64,000 nt of DNA from Streptomyces neyagawaensis (GTDB taxonomy: Bacteria; Actinomycetota; Actinomycetes; Streptomycetales; Streptomycetaceae). Where the stretch lies: assembly GCF_023516595.1 (NCBI RefSeq), contig NZ_JAMGBG010000053.1:93161-157160 (forward strand). The letters are read 5' to 3'. Made by a program: the position numbers and the translations under genes. Position 1 is the first letter of the stretch. Each line of letters opens with the position of its first letter. Positions 17,893-30,873 of this stretch are shown here, in pieces. The notes under the pieces were generated by a model. That model was not told the DNA's origin. It saw nothing but the letters and a program-made list of their open reading frames with translations, and did no database searches.

Positions 17893-17932
17893 GAAGGGCG
17901 CCCACCCCCCGCAAGCGGAGTGGGCGCCCTTC
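17893..17932. terminator. Bidirectional terminator between the accessory operon and rpoC
   Basis: gaagggcgcccac (17893-17905) pairs perfectly with gtgggcgcccttc (17920-17932). A run of A residues (17884-17888) gives a U-tract for the minus-strand rpoC transcript. Confidence 0.9.
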
Positions 17933-17946
17933 AGCAGACGTACACC

Positions 17947-21846
<3,900 letters not shown>

Positions 21847-21939
21847 TATGCGTCAATCCCTCTCAGGGTTGTAAGTCTTTGGTCTGATACGGGGGTCCTG
21901 GGGCCGGCCGGGCTCTTCACGAGCCCGGCCGAACTCCCG

Positions 21940-24900
21940 TCAGACCTCTTCGACGCTGCTCGGCTCGCGCCGGGACAGGTCGATGCCGAGCTCCTCCGCA
22001 GCGCGGAAGACGTCCTCGTCGGTGTCACGCATCTCGATGGACATACCGTCGCTGGACAGCACCTCCACGTTCAGGCAGAGAGACTGCATCTCCTTGATGA
22101 GCACCTTGAAGGACTCGGGGATGCCGGGCTCGGGGATGTTCTCGCCCTTGACGATGGCCTCGTAGACCTTCACGCGGCCGGTGACGTCGTCGGACTTGAT
22201 GGTCAGCAGCTCCTGGAGGGCGTACGCGGCGCCGTAAGCCTCCAGCGCCCACACCTCCATCTCACCGAAGCGCTGGCCACCGAACTGGGCCTTACCACCC
22301 AGCGGCTGCTGGGTGATCATGGAGTACGGGCCGGTCGAGCGGGCGTGCAGCTTGTCGTCGACCAGGTGGTGCAGCTTGAGGATGTACATGTAGCCGACCG
22401 AGATCGGGTCCGGGAACGGCTCACCGCTACGGCCGTCGAACAGCCGCGCCTTGCCGGACGGGAGCACCATGCGCTCGCCGTCGCGGTTCGGGATGGTGTG
22501 CTGGAGCAGACCCGCCAGCTCGTCCTCACGGGCACCGTCGAAGACCGGGGTGGCGACGTTGGTGCCGGGGGCGACACTGTCGGCGCCGATGACCTGCAGA
22601 CGCTGCGCCCACTCGTCGGCGAGACCGGAGACGTCCCAGCCGCGGCTGGCGAGCCAGCCGAGGTGGATCTCCAGGACCTGTCCCGGGTTCATTCGGGACG
22701 GCACACCGAGCGGGTTGAGGATGATGTCGACCGGGGTCCCGTCCTCGAGGAACGGCATGTCCTCAATGGGCAGGATCTTGGAGATGACACCCTTGTTGCC
22801 GTGACGGCCGGCGAGCTTGTCACCGTCGGTGATCTTGCGCTTCTGCGCGACGTAGACGCGCACCAGCTGGTTGACACCGGGGGGAAGCTCGTCGCCCTCC
22901 TCGCGGTCGAAGACGCGGACGCCGATGACCTTGCCGGTCTCGCCGTGCGGCACCTTCAGCGAGGTGTCACGGACCTCACGGGCCTTCTCACCGAAGATCG
23001 CGCGGAGCAGGCGCTCCTCGGGCGTCAGCTCGGTCTCACCCTTCGGGGTGACCTTGCCGACGAGGATGTCACCGGCGATGACCTCGGCACCGATCCGGAT
23101 GATGCCGCGCTCGTCGAGGTCGGCGAGGACCTCCTCGGAGACGTTCGGGATGTCCCGGGTGATCTCCTCGGGGCCGAGCTTGGTGTCACGGGCGTCGACC
23201 TCGTGCTCCTCGATGTGGATCGAGGAGAGGACGTCGTCCTGCACGAGGCGCTGCGACAGGATGATCGCGTCCTCGTAGTTGTGACCCTCCCACGGCATGA
23301 ACGCCACGAGCAGGTTCTTGCCGAGCGCCATCTCACCGTTCTCGGTGGCGGGACCGTCGGCGAGGACCTGGCCCTCGATGATGCGGTCGCCCTCGTGGAC
23401 GATGACCTTCTGGTTGACCGAGGTGCCCTGGTTGGAGCGGGCGAACTTGGCCAGGCGGTACGTGATGTACGTGCCGTCGTCGTTGGCGGTGGTGATGTAG
23501 TCCGCGGAGACCTCCTGGACCACACCGGCCTTCTCGGCCTTGACGACGTCGCCGGCGTCGACGGCGGAGCGGTACTCCATGCCGGTGCCGACGAGCGGGG
23601 CCTCGGACTTAATCAGCGGCACGGCCTGACGCATCATGTTCGCGCCCATGAGGGCACGGTTGGCGTCGTCGTGCTCGAGGAACGGGATCATGGCGGTCGC
23701 GACCGACACCATCTGGCGCGGCGAGACGTCCATGTAGTCCACGTCGTCACCGGGGACGTAGTCGACCTCGCCGCCACGACGGCGGACGAGCACGCGGTTC
23801 TCGGCGAAGCGGAGGTCGTCCGTCAGCGTGGCGTTGGCCTGCGCGATGACGAACCGGTCCTCTTCGTCGGCCGTGAGGTAGTCGACCTCGTCGGTGACCT
23901 GGCCGTCGACGACCTTGCGGTACGGCGTCTCCACGAAACCGAACGCGTTGACGCGGCCGTAGGAGGCGAGCGAACCGATCAGACCGATGTTCGGGCCTTC
24001 GGGCGTCTCGATCGGGCACATACGGCCGTAGTGCGACGGGTGCACGTCACGGACCTCGAAGCCGGCCCGCTCACGCGACAGACCACCGGGACCCAGCGCC
24101 GAGAGACGACGCTTGTGCGTCAGCCCCGACAGCGGGTTGTTCTGGTCCATGAACTGCGAGAGCTGGCTGGTGCCGAAGAACTCCTTGATGGAGGCGACGA
24201 CCGGCCGGATGTTGATCAGGGTCTGCGGCGTGATCGCCTCGACGTCCTGGGTGGTCATGCGCTCGCGGACGACACGCTCCATACGCGCCAGACCCGTACG
24301 GACCTGGTTCTGGATGAGCTCGCCGACGCTGCGCAGACGACGGTTGCCGAAGTGGTCGATGTCGTCGGTCTCGACGACGATCGAGCCACCGCTGTCGCCG
24401 ACCGTCTCGGTCTCGCCCGCGTGCAGCTTCACCAGGTACTTGATCGTCGAGATGATGTCCTCGACGGTCAGGATGCCCGCGTCGAGCGGGGCGTCCGCAC
24501 CCAGCTTCTTGTTGACCTTGTAGCGGCCGACCTTCGCGAGGTCGTAGCGCTTGGGGTTGAAGTACAGGTTCTCCAGCAGCGTCTGCGCGGCCTCACGCGT
24601 GGGGGGCTCGCCCGGACGCAGCTTGCGGTAGATGTCGAGCAGCGCGTCGTCCTGGCCCTGGGTGTGGTCCTTCTCCAGGGTGGCGCGCATGGACTCGTAC
24701 TCGCCGAACTCCTCCAGGATCTGCTCGGTGGTCCAACCGAGGGCCTTGAGGAGGACGGTCACGGACTGCTTGCGCTTGCGGTCGATACGCACACCGACCA
24801 TGTCGCGCTTGTCGATCTCCATCTCCAGCCAGGCACCCCGGGACGGGATGATCTTGGCGGAGAAGATGTCCTTGTCGGACGTCTTGTCGATGGAGGAGTC

Positions 24901-25425
24901 GAAGTAGACACCGGGCGAACGGACGAGCTGCGACACCACGACACGCTCGGTGCCGTTGATGACGAAGGTGCCCTTGTTCGTCATGAGCGGGAAGTCGCCC
25001 ATGAAGACCGTCTGGGACTTGATCTCACCGGTCTCGTTGTTGGTGAACTCGGCCGTGACGAAGAGCGGGGCCGCGTACGTGAAGTCGCGCTCCTTGCACT
25101 CGTCGATGCTGTTCTTCGGCGGCTCGAAGCGGTGGTCGCGGAAGGTCAGCGACATCGACCCGGAGAAGTCCTCGATCGGGGAGATCTCCTCGAAGATCTC
25201 CTCCAGACCGGACTTGGTGGGGACGTCCTGTCCGTTCTCCAGAGCCTCCTCGACCCGACTCTGCCAAGCGGTGTTGCCGAGCAGCCAGTCGAAGCTCTCG
25301 GTCTGCAGCGCGAGCAGGTTGGGAACCTCGAGAGGCTCCTTGATCTTTGCAAAGGAGATGCGCAGCGGGGCGGTGCTGGCGCCGTTGTTCGTATTCGCGG
25401 TCGAGGCGTTGCGCGAGGCGGCCAA
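21940..25425 (-). CDS. rpoB: RNA polymerase beta subunit
   Basis: 1161 residues from a TTG at 25425 (L/M-AASRNASTANTNN). I prefer this to an in-frame ATG at 25485 because a strong GGAAGGA site lies 7 nt upstream and the length then equals Streptomyces RpoB. The rifampicin region (GTSQLSQFMDQNNPLSG and LTHKRRLSALGPGGL, about residues 412-445) is wild type, so the sequence predicts rifampicin sensitivity. Forms the catalytic core with beta'. A promoter and a long leader precede it, separating it from rplL. Confidence 0.98.
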   Translation of the reverse strand: MAASRNASTANTNNGASTAPLRISFAKIKEPLEVPNLLALQTESFDWLLGNTAWQSRVEEALENGQDVPTKSGLEEIFEEISPIEDFSGSMSLTFRDHRFEPPKNSIDECKERDFTYAAPLFVTAEFTNNETGEIKSQTVFMGDFPLMTNKGTFVINGTERVVVSQLVRSPGVYFDSSIDKTSDKDIFSAKIIPSRGAWLEMEIDKRDMVGVRIDRKRKQSVTVLLKALGWTTEQILEEFGEYESMRATLEKDHTQGQDDALLDIYRKLRPGEPPTREAAQTLLENLYFNPKRYDLAKVGRYKVNKKLGADAPLDAGILTVEDIISTIKYLVKLHAGETETVGDSGGSIVVETDDIDHFGNRRLRSVGELIQNQVRTGLARMERVVRERMTTQDVEAITPQTLINIRPVVASIKEFFGTSQLSQFMDQNNPLSGLTHKRRLSALGPGGLSRERAGFEVRDVHPSHYGRMCPIETPEGPNIGLIGSLASYGRVNAFGFVETPYRKVVDGQVTDEVDYLTADEEDRFVIAQANATLTDDLRFAENRVLVRRRGGEVDYVPGDDVDYMDVSPRQMVSVATAMIPFLEHDDANRALMGANMMRQAVPLIKSEAPLVGTGMEYRSAVDAGDVVKAEKAGVVQEVSADYITTANDDGTYITYRLAKFARSNQGTSVNQKVIVHEGDRIIEGQVLADGPATENGEMALGKNLLVAFMPWEGHNYEDAIILSQRLVQDDVLSSIHIEEHEVDARDTKLGPEEITRDIPNVSEEVLADLDERGIIRIGAEVIAGDILVGKVTPKGETELTPEERLLRAIFGEKAREVRDTSLKVPHGETGKVIGVRVFDREEGDELPPGVNQLVRVYVAQKRKITDGDKLAGRHGNKGVISKILPIEDMPFLEDGTPVDIILNPLGVPSRMNPGQVLEIHLGWLASRGWDVSGLADEWAQRLQVIGADSVAPGTNVATPVFDGAREDELAGLLQHTIPNRDGERMVLPSGKARLFDGRSGEPFPDPISVGYMYILKLHHLVDDKLHARSTGPYSMITQQPLGGKAQFGGQRFGEMEVWALEAYGAAYALQELLTIKSDDVTGRVKVYEAIVKGENIPEPGIPESFKVLIKEMQSLCLNVEVLSSDGMSIEMRDTDEDVFRAAEELGIDLSRREPSSVEEV

Positions 25426-25609
25426 GAGGGGGTCCTTCCGAGGGCTCGGACTCACTACGCGCGTACCGGCCCCTCTCCTGCGCAAAGCGAACAGGCTGTT
25501 CCTGGACTGACAGATAAGGCCAGGTCAGGATGGTCTCTTCGTCGATGCTCAAGTGAGGGCATGCCCCTGGTGACGGGCAGGGGACAGCTAACAGGCAGCG
25601 CAAAGGGTC

Positions 25610-25638
25610 AGTGTAGCCACTTGGCACACTGATGTCCA
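25610..25638 (-). promoter_or_regulatory. Probable rpoB promoter
   Basis: On the minus strand TGGACA (25638-25633), 17 bp and TACACT (25615-25610) fit a vegetative promoter. The predicted leader is about 180 nt. rpoBC in Streptomyces is known to have a promoter in the rplL-rpoB gap. Confidence 0.7.
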
Positions 25639-25935
25639 GTGCGGGTTTTTCGAGACCCTCGTCGTTCTCGACACCTGCGCAAGCCCACGCCCTCAATGCA
25701 CGTTGATACTGCCCTCTTCGTCGTCGATCCATGCCTCGGAGTTCGGATCGGTGTGACGACGCGTCCTGAGAATTGCGCGCTGCGTGCGGTTCGTCAAGGC
25801 CCCTCATGCCCGATCCGCCTGCCGCGATCGTCACTCGCGGCCCGTCACCCAGGGCGCTCGGAGGCACGACGAAGATCACCATACTCGTCGCCACCGACAG
25901 TGCAAGGCAGCCGTCACTCGACGTCCCGTAACGCC

Positions 25936-25969
25936 GAAGGGCGACCACCCAGTTGGGTGATCGCCCTTC
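25936..25969 (-). terminator. Hairpin in the rplL-rpoB gap (terminator or attenuator)
   Basis: gaagggcgaccaccca (25936-25951) pairs with tgggtgatcgcccttc (25954-25969), 16 bp with one mismatch. It lies about 100 bp after rplL and probably ends most rplJL transcripts. The remainder of the 650-bp gap (25639-25935) shows no gene. Confidence 0.75.
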
Positions 25970-26071
25970 AGTATGCTCGCGTTACAGATTCGAACGAGTT
26001 TTTGCCACTCATCTCAGATCTGTGTCGCACGGGCCCTCGCGGGCCCGGGAAGCTGGCGGACCAGCGAGGCC

Positions 26072-26452
26072 TTACTTGACCTCGACGGAGGCGCCGGCGC
26101 CCTTGAGGGACTCGGCAGCCTTCTCGGCGGCCTCCTTGTTGACCTTCTCCAGAACCGGCTTCGGCGCACCGTCGACCAGGTCCTTGGCCTCCTTCAGGCC
26201 GAGGGAGGTGAGCTCACGCACAACCTTGATGACCTGGATCTTCTTCTCGCCGGCGCCGGTGAGGATGACGTCGAACTCGTCCTTCTCCTCAGCGGCCTCG
26301 ACCGGGGCGCCGGGGACGGCGGGGCCGGCAACGGCGACCGCGGCGGCGGCGGTGACGTCGAACTTCTCCTCGAACGCCTTCACGAACTCGGAGAGCTGGA
26401 TGAGGGTCATGCCCTCGAACTCGGCGAGCAGTTCGTCCTGGGTGAGAGCCAC
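26072..26452 (-). CDS. rplL: 50S ribosomal protein L7/L12
   Basis: 126 residues: N-terminal dimerisation part (LTQDELLAEFEGMTLIQLSEF), an Ala/Val/Pro hinge and the C-terminal factor-binding domain (KIQVIKVVRELTSLGLKEAKDLVDGAPKPV, split here by convention). Forms the stalk with L10 that recruits translational GTPases. About 125 bp downstream of rplJ. Confidence 0.97.
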   Translation of the reverse strand: MALTQDELLAEFEGMTLIQLSEFVKAFEEKFDVTAAAAVAVAGPAVPGAPVEAAEEKDEFDVILTGAGEKKIQVIKVVRELTSLGLKEAKDLVDGAPKPVLEKVNKEAAEKAAESLKGAGASVEVK

Positions 26453-26576
26453 GATGGCTTTCCTTCCACTAATTCGGCTGGTGCCGGATGTACATGTCTG
26501 GCGGGCGTACGTTCGGCCCGCTACGACCGCTGCCTCAGGCGGGATGCCTCAAGCGGCGATCATGATGCGAGCCGAG

Positions 26577-27107
26577 TTACTCGGCACCGCCCTGCTCGTC
26601 CTGCTTGGCGCGAAGCGCGTCCACGGTGCGGACGAGCTTCGACGGGAGCGCCTGGAAGACCTGAGCAGCCTGCGTCTGCTTGCCCTTCAGGGCGCCCGCC
26701 AGCTTGGCGAGCAGAACCTCGCGGGACTCGAGGTCCGCGAGCTTCTTGATCTCGTCGGCGGACAGCGCCTTGCCGTCAAGGACACCGCCCTTGATGACGA
26801 GGTTCGGGTTGTCCTTGGCGAAGTCACGAAGACCCTTCGCCGACTCCACCGGGTCACCGGTGACGAAGGCGACCGCCGTCGGACCGTTGAACAGGTCGTC
26901 GAGCGTCGTGATCCCGGCCTCGTTGGCCGCAATCTTGGTCAGCGTGTTCTTCACCACGGCGTACTGGGCGTTCTCACCGAGCGAACGACGCAGCGTCTTG
27001 AGCTGCGCCACGGTGAGACCCCGGTACTCGGTCAGCACGGCGGCGTTCGAGCTACGGAACTGCTCCGTGAGCTCGGCCACCGCGGCAGCCTTGTCGGGCC
27101 TTGCCAT
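26577..27107 (-). CDS. rplJ: 50S ribosomal protein L10
   Basis: 176 residues from the ATG at 27107 (MARPDKAAAVAELTEQF), chosen over an upstream in-frame ATG at 27161 because it gives the normal L10 length. The rRNA-binding N-terminus contains LTEYRGLTVAQLKTLRRSL; the C-terminal helix anchors L7/L12 dimers. L10 with L12 represses its own mRNA through a leader structure. Confidence 0.97.
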   Translation of the reverse strand: MARPDKAAAVAELTEQFRSSNAAVLTEYRGLTVAQLKTLRRSLGENAQYAVVKNTLTKIAANEAGITTLDDLFNGPTAVAFVTGDPVESAKGLRDFAKDNPNLVIKGGVLDGKALSADEIKKLADLESREVLLAKLAGALKGKQTQAAQVFQALPSKLVRTVDALRAKQDEQGGAE

Positions 27108-27348
27108 AGAGCGTCGGCCTCCTTCCGGGTGATGAGGACCGCTCGGAAGGGGCTGCGTCAAAACGAAACGCCCCGGCGCAGGCGCACGGGGCGTAGCTCA
27201 ACCGAATGAATTCCGCTGGAGGCGGAGCAGATCCGGGAGCAACTTCCACAGTCACCTGCGCGGGTCGTCCGCATTCAGCGGATCCTTCGGCCACCGAGCC
27301 CTCTCAACGAGCACACGGCAACGACCAGCGGTCTTTGGCTTCTCCGGA
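27108..27348 (-). promoter_or_regulatory. Probable ribosomal L10 leader RNA
   Basis: The rplJ leader of about 240 nt has several stems, the clearest being acgccccg (27168-27175) with cggggcgt (27187-27194). Position and structure fit the L10-binding autoregulatory leader found upstream of rplJ in many bacteria; not confirmed by covariance. Confidence 0.5.
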
Positions 27349-27378
27349 AGAGTACGGGACCGTGTCGCCGTCAAGCAA
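27349..27378 (-). promoter_or_regulatory. Possible rplJ promoter
   Basis: On the minus strand TTGCTT (27378-27373), 18 bp and TACTCT (27354-27349). The -10 is good and the -35 weak; an overlapping TTGACG gives a spacer of only 14. Confidence 0.4.
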
Positions 27379-27399
27379 ATCCGCTCCCGGGGCCGCCGG

Positions 27400-28311
27400 T
27401 CAGCCCTCGCGGGCCCGGTCCACCAGTTCGCCGATGTCCACCGTGTCGTCGGCCGCAGGGGGCTCGACGCCCACCGACGCGTCGGCCTCCAGGAAGGTGA
27501 ACGTCAGGTCGAGCGGTCCGGTGTCGACGTCGCGCCCCTTGGCGTCCAGCCCCCTGGTGTCGCCCCGCAGCCGGAAGCGCTTGGCCCGGCCGTCCCCGTC
27601 GACCCACAGGTCCATGGCCAGCTCGCTCCCGGACCGCAGGCTCAGGCCCAGGAACTGGTCGAGGCCGTTCATCCGGAGTTCCCTGGTCTTCCTGTCCCTG
27701 GCGGCGGTCTGGGCCTTCCTCAGGCCCTTGCTGGTGACCTCGCCGGCGTAGTGGGTGGTCCGGGTGCCGTCGACGGTCTCGGTACCGGCCTTCCGCACCT
27801 TCCGGGCGCCCGCGAGGATCGTCGACTGCACGAGAGGGCTGCCCTCCAGCTGGCGGGGCAGCACGCCGTACGAGCGGTTGTCCGCGGGGCCGGAGCCCCA
27901 CACCGCCGGCGCGGCCTTGGCCCAGTGCCTGCCGCTGGTGTCGCCGAGGACCTTCGTGTCCGCCTGGGTGTACAGGGCGCCGTCGACGAAGCGGATCTCC
28001 ACCGGCTTGTCCGCCGCGTCACCGAGACCCGTGATCTTCATGCGCATGACAGTCGGATCGACGCCCATGGACGCCTCGGCCCGTATCCGGCCGTGTTCGG
28101 GCACCGTGCCGGTCACCCGGTACCGCAGCGAGGTGAGGCCCGTCGTCGTCTCCGCCGCCCGGGAGACCGCCTGAGCGGGCGTCAGCTTCGCCGCGTCCGC
28201 CGTGTCCGACTCCGTGCCGCAGCCGCTGGTGCCGCCGAGCAGCGCGGCGGCGACGACCGCTGCTGCGGCGGCTCTGCGCCGCCGTCCGGAACCGGCCGTG
28301 CGCAACCTCAT
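27400..28311 (-). CDS. Secreted lipoprotein, LppX/LprG-like
   Basis: 303 residues from the ATG at 28311 (GGGGGA upstream). An Arg-rich N-terminus and Ala-rich helix end in the lipobox LLGGTSGC, so the mature protein would be lipid-anchored outside the membrane. The body (TLTPAQAVSRA-like start, RYRVTGTVPEHG, MRMKITGLG, HYAGEV, MDLWVDGDGRAKRFRL) has the beta-rich pattern of actinobacterial lipoproteins of the LppX/LprAFG or DUF1396 type, which bind hydrophobic molecules. It lies between rplA and rplJ with its own spacers. A related lipoprotein is at 41475-42548. Ligand unknown. Confidence 0.82.
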   Translation of the reverse strand: MRLRTAGSGRRRRAAAAAVVAAALLGGTSGCGTESDTADAAKLTPAQAVSRAAETTTGLTSLRYRVTGTVPEHGRIRAEASMGVDPTVMRMKITGLGDAADKPVEIRFVDGALYTQADTKVLGDTSGRHWAKAAPAVWGSGPADNRSYGVLPRQLEGSPLVQSTILAGARKVRKAGTETVDGTRTTHYAGEVTSKGLRKAQTAARDRKTRELRMNGLDQFLGLSLRSGSELAMDLWVDGDGRAKRFRLRGDTRGLDAKGRDVDTGPLDLTFTFLEADASVGVEPPAADDTVDIGELVDRAREG

Positions 28312-28437
28312 GTGTCCCCCTGTTACCTCGCGCCCCACGTGTTGGGGCCGAGGGGACACTAGCGCGGCCGGATCCCGGCTGTCCTGGGGTTTCGGGCGGT
28401 CGGCGTGGCACGCGGAGGCCCGTACGCCCCGCAAAGG

Positions 28438-28473
28438 GACGAGCCCCGCACCTCGGAAGGTGCGGGGCTCGTC
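28438..28473 (-). terminator. Terminator of the rplK-rplA operon
   Basis: A perfect 16-bp stem (28438-28453 with 28458-28473) with a cgga loop, about 45 bp after the rplA stop on the minus strand. Confidence 0.9.
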
Positions 28474-28516
28474 CTCGCTACGCGTGCGCGACGCGGCTGC
28501 CTGGTGAGCGGTGGGC

Positions 28517-29242
28517 TCAGACGGCGGCCGGGTCCTCCTCGACGAGGAGGTTGCGGGTGCGGTTCGGGTCGATCGGGATGCCGGGGCCGATCGTGGTGCT
28601 GATGGCGGCCTTCTTGATGTAGCGGCCCTTGGCGGCGGACGGCTTGAGACGCGTGATCTCTTCGAGGGCCGCCGCGTAGTTCTCCACCAGCTTCTCGTCC
28701 TCGAAGGACGTCTTGCCGATGATGAAGTGCAGGTTCGAGTGCTTGTCGACGCGGAACTCGATCTTGCCACCCTTGATCTCGGTGACAGCCTTCGCGACGT
28801 CCGGGGTCACGGTGCCGGTCTTGGGGTTCGGCATGAGACCACGGGGACCGAGCACACGGCCGAGGCGGCCGACCTTGCCCATGAGGTCCGGGGTGGCGAC
28901 GACGGCGTCGAAGTCCAGACGGCCCTTCGACACCTCGTCGATGAGCTCGTCGGCGCCGACGATGTCGGCGCCCGCGGCACGAGCGGCCTCGGCACGGTCA
29001 CCGGTCGCGAAGACCAGGACCCGGGCGGTCTTACCGGTGCCGTGCGGGAGGTTCACGGTGCCACGGACCATCTGGTCGGCCTTACGAGGGTCGACGCCCA
29101 GACGGAAGGCGACCTCGACGGTGCCGTCGAACTTGGTCGTGGAGGTCTCCTTGGCGAGACGGACGGCCTCGAGCGGGGCGTAGAGCTTGTCCCGGTCGAC
29201 CTTGGCGTCCGCAGCGCGGAGAGCCTTGCTGCGCTTGCTCAC
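28517..29242 (-). CDS. rplA: 50S ribosomal protein L1
   Basis: 241 residues from a GTG at 29242 (V/M-SKRSKALRAADAKVD) with AGGAG upstream; an ATG at 29299 would add a non-conserved extension. The signature KVGRLGRVLGPRGLMPNPK is visible. L1 binds 23S rRNA at the L1 stalk and in other bacteria represses the rplKA mRNA. It lies about 110 bp after rplK. Confidence 0.97.
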   Translation of the reverse strand: MSKRSKALRAADAKVDRDKLYAPLEAVRLAKETSTTKFDGTVEVAFRLGVDPRKADQMVRGTVNLPHGTGKTARVLVFATGDRAEAARAAGADIVGADELIDEVSKGRLDFDAVVATPDLMGKVGRLGRVLGPRGLMPNPKTGTVTPDVAKAVTEIKGGKIEFRVDKHSNLHFIIGKTSFEDEKLVENYAAALEEITRLKPSAAKGRYIKKAAISTTIGPGIPIDPNRTRNLLVEEDPAAV

Positions 29243-29355
29243 AACTGCTCCTGTGTGTTCTGAAAGGAGTCGTGGTACGGGCCGAGCAGGCCCTGCCACG
29301 TGCGGCCGCCTTCACGGCGCCCGCATGGTTCTACGAAGGTGCTACGAGGCTGAGA

Positions 29356-29790
29356 TCAGCCCTCGACCGTGATGCCCATGGAACGGGCGGTGCCGGCGAT
29401 GATCTTCGACGCGGCGTCCAGGTCGTTGGCGTTCAGGTCGGGCAGCTTGGTCTGGGCGATCTCGCGGACCTGCGCCTCGGTGATCTTGGCGACCTTGGTC
29501 TTGTGGGGCTCGCCGGAGCCCTTCTCGACACCAGCGGCCTTGAGGATCATCTTCGCGGCCGGCGGGGTCTTGGTGATGAAGGTGAAGGAACGGTCCTCGT
29601 AGACCGTGATCTCCACCGGGATCACCCAGCCACGCTGCGACTCGGTCGCCGCGTTGTAGGCCTTGCAGAACTCCATGATGTTGACGCCGTGCTGACCGAG
29701 CGCGGGGCCGACCGGCGGGGCCGGGTTCGCCGCACCGGCGTTGATCTGGAGCTTGATAAGCCCCGTGACCTTCTTCTTCTTGGGAGGCAT
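29356..29790 (-). CDS. rplK: 50S ribosomal protein L11
   Basis: 144 residues starting [16 protein letters not shown]. The N-terminal proline-rich segment ([24 protein letters not shown]) and C-terminal rRNA-binding domain ([17 protein letters not shown]) are intact. L11 lies at the GTPase centre and is needed for RelA activation and thiostrepton binding. It follows nusG after a strong terminator, so it probably has its own promoter in that 158-bp gap. Confidence 0.98.
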
Positions 29791-29893
29791 AGCTCTCCGG
29801 GTCCTTTCGATTCGAGTGCGCCCTCATCCGGTTCGCGGCCAGATGAAGGCATACCGCACAACGATAACGGGTATAGATGCGCGGCCAAAAACG

Positions 29894-29934
29894 AGCAGGT
29901 CAGGGGGTCCTCACAAGGACCGACCTGACCTGCT
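29894..29934 (-). terminator. Intrinsic terminator after nusG
   Basis: agcaggtcag (29894-29903) pairs with ctgacctgct (29925-29934), with an inner ggtcc/ggacc stem. An A-run at 29887-29891 supplies a U-tract on the minus-strand transcript. Confidence 0.88.
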
Positions 29935-29948
29935 GCTTTCGAGCTTCG

Positions 29949-30797
29949 TCAGTTCTTCTGGATCTGGTCGAAGGACAGCTCGACCGGGGTCTCGCGGCCG
30001 AAGATCTCCACCAGGCCCTTGACCTTCTTGGAGTCGGCGTTGATCTCGTTGATCGTGGCCTGCAGCGTGGCGAACGGGCCGTCGGTGACGGTGACCGAGT
30101 CGCCGACCTCGAAGTCCAGCACCTGGACCTCGACCTTGCGCTGCGGGGCGGGCTTGCCCTCGGCCTCGGCGGCCTCACGGGCGGCCTTCTCCTCGGCCTC
30201 CGGCGCGAGCATCTTGACGATCTCGTCCAGGGTCAGCGGGTACGGGTCGTACGCGTTGCCCACGAAGCCGGTGACGCCGGGGGTGTTGCGGACGACGCCC
30301 CAGGACTCGTTCGTCAGGTCCATGCGCACCAGCACGTAGCCGGGGAGCTTGTTCTGACGGATGGTCTTGCGGTCGCCGTTCTTGATCTGGACGACCTCTT
30401 CCTGCGGCACCTCGGCCTGGAAGATGTAGTCCTCGACGTTCAGCGAGACGGCGCGCTGCTCCAGGTTGGTCTTCACGCGGTTCTCGTAACCGGCGTAGGT
30501 GTGGATGACGTACCACTCGCCGGGCAGGGTCCGCAGTTCCTCGCGGAGGGCCTCGACCGGGTCGACCGGCTCGGCCTCTTCCTCGGCGGCCTCTTCCGCG
30601 GCTTCCTCGGCGGCCTCTTCCTCGGCGGCGTCGGCCTCGTCGTCCACGACGTGCACGGCCTCTTCCTCGGCCGGCTCCCCCGCCTCGGCTTCCGCAGCCT
30701 CGAACTCGTCGACCTCGTCCGCTCCCTCGACGATGTCGAGCTCATCATCCACGGACTGGTCCGGCTCGATGGCGTCGTTCAGGTTCGGGTCAGACAC
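29949..30797 (-). CDS. nusG: Transcription termination/antitermination protein NusG with long acidic N-terminus
   Basis: 282 residues from a GTG at 30797 (V/M-SDPNLNDAIEP). Residues 1-95 form an acidic Glu/Ala-rich extension with repeated EEAAEEAA units. The NGN domain follows (EWYVIHTYAGYENRVKTNL, then LPGYVLVRMDLTNESW) and a C-terminal KOW domain (FEVGDSVTVTDGPFA). NusG binds the RNA polymerase clamp and links it to Rho or ribosomes. E. coli NusG has 181 residues; the extension is characteristic of streptomycetes. It lies 76 bp downstream of secE. Confidence 0.97.
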   Translation of the reverse strand: MSDPNLNDAIEPDQSVDDELDIVEGADEVDEFEAAEAEAGEPAEEEAVHVVDDEADAAEEEAAEEAAEEAAEEEAEPVDPVEALREELRTLPGEWYVIHTYAGYENRVKTNLEQRAVSLNVEDYIFQAEVPQEEVVQIKNGDRKTIRQNKLPGYVLVRMDLTNESWGVVRNTPGVTGFVGNAYDPYPLTLDEIVKMLAPEAEEKAAREAAEAEGKPAPQRKVEVQVLDFEVGDSVTVTDGPFATLQATINEINADSKKVKGLVEIFGRETPVELSFDQIQKN

Positions 30798-30841
30798 TGT
30801 GGCTGCTTCTTCCTGGATACAAGGGGTGGAACACGCGAAAG

Positions 30842-30861
30842 GGGCGCCTGGTACGGCGCCC
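30842..30861 (-). other. Small hairpin between secE and nusG
   Basis: gggcgcc (30842-30848) pairs with ggcgccc (30855-30861) around a 6-nt loop. It could attenuate or process the secE-nusG transcript; there is no clear U-tract. Confidence 0.4.
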
Positions 30862-30873
30862 TTCGCAGTCGGC

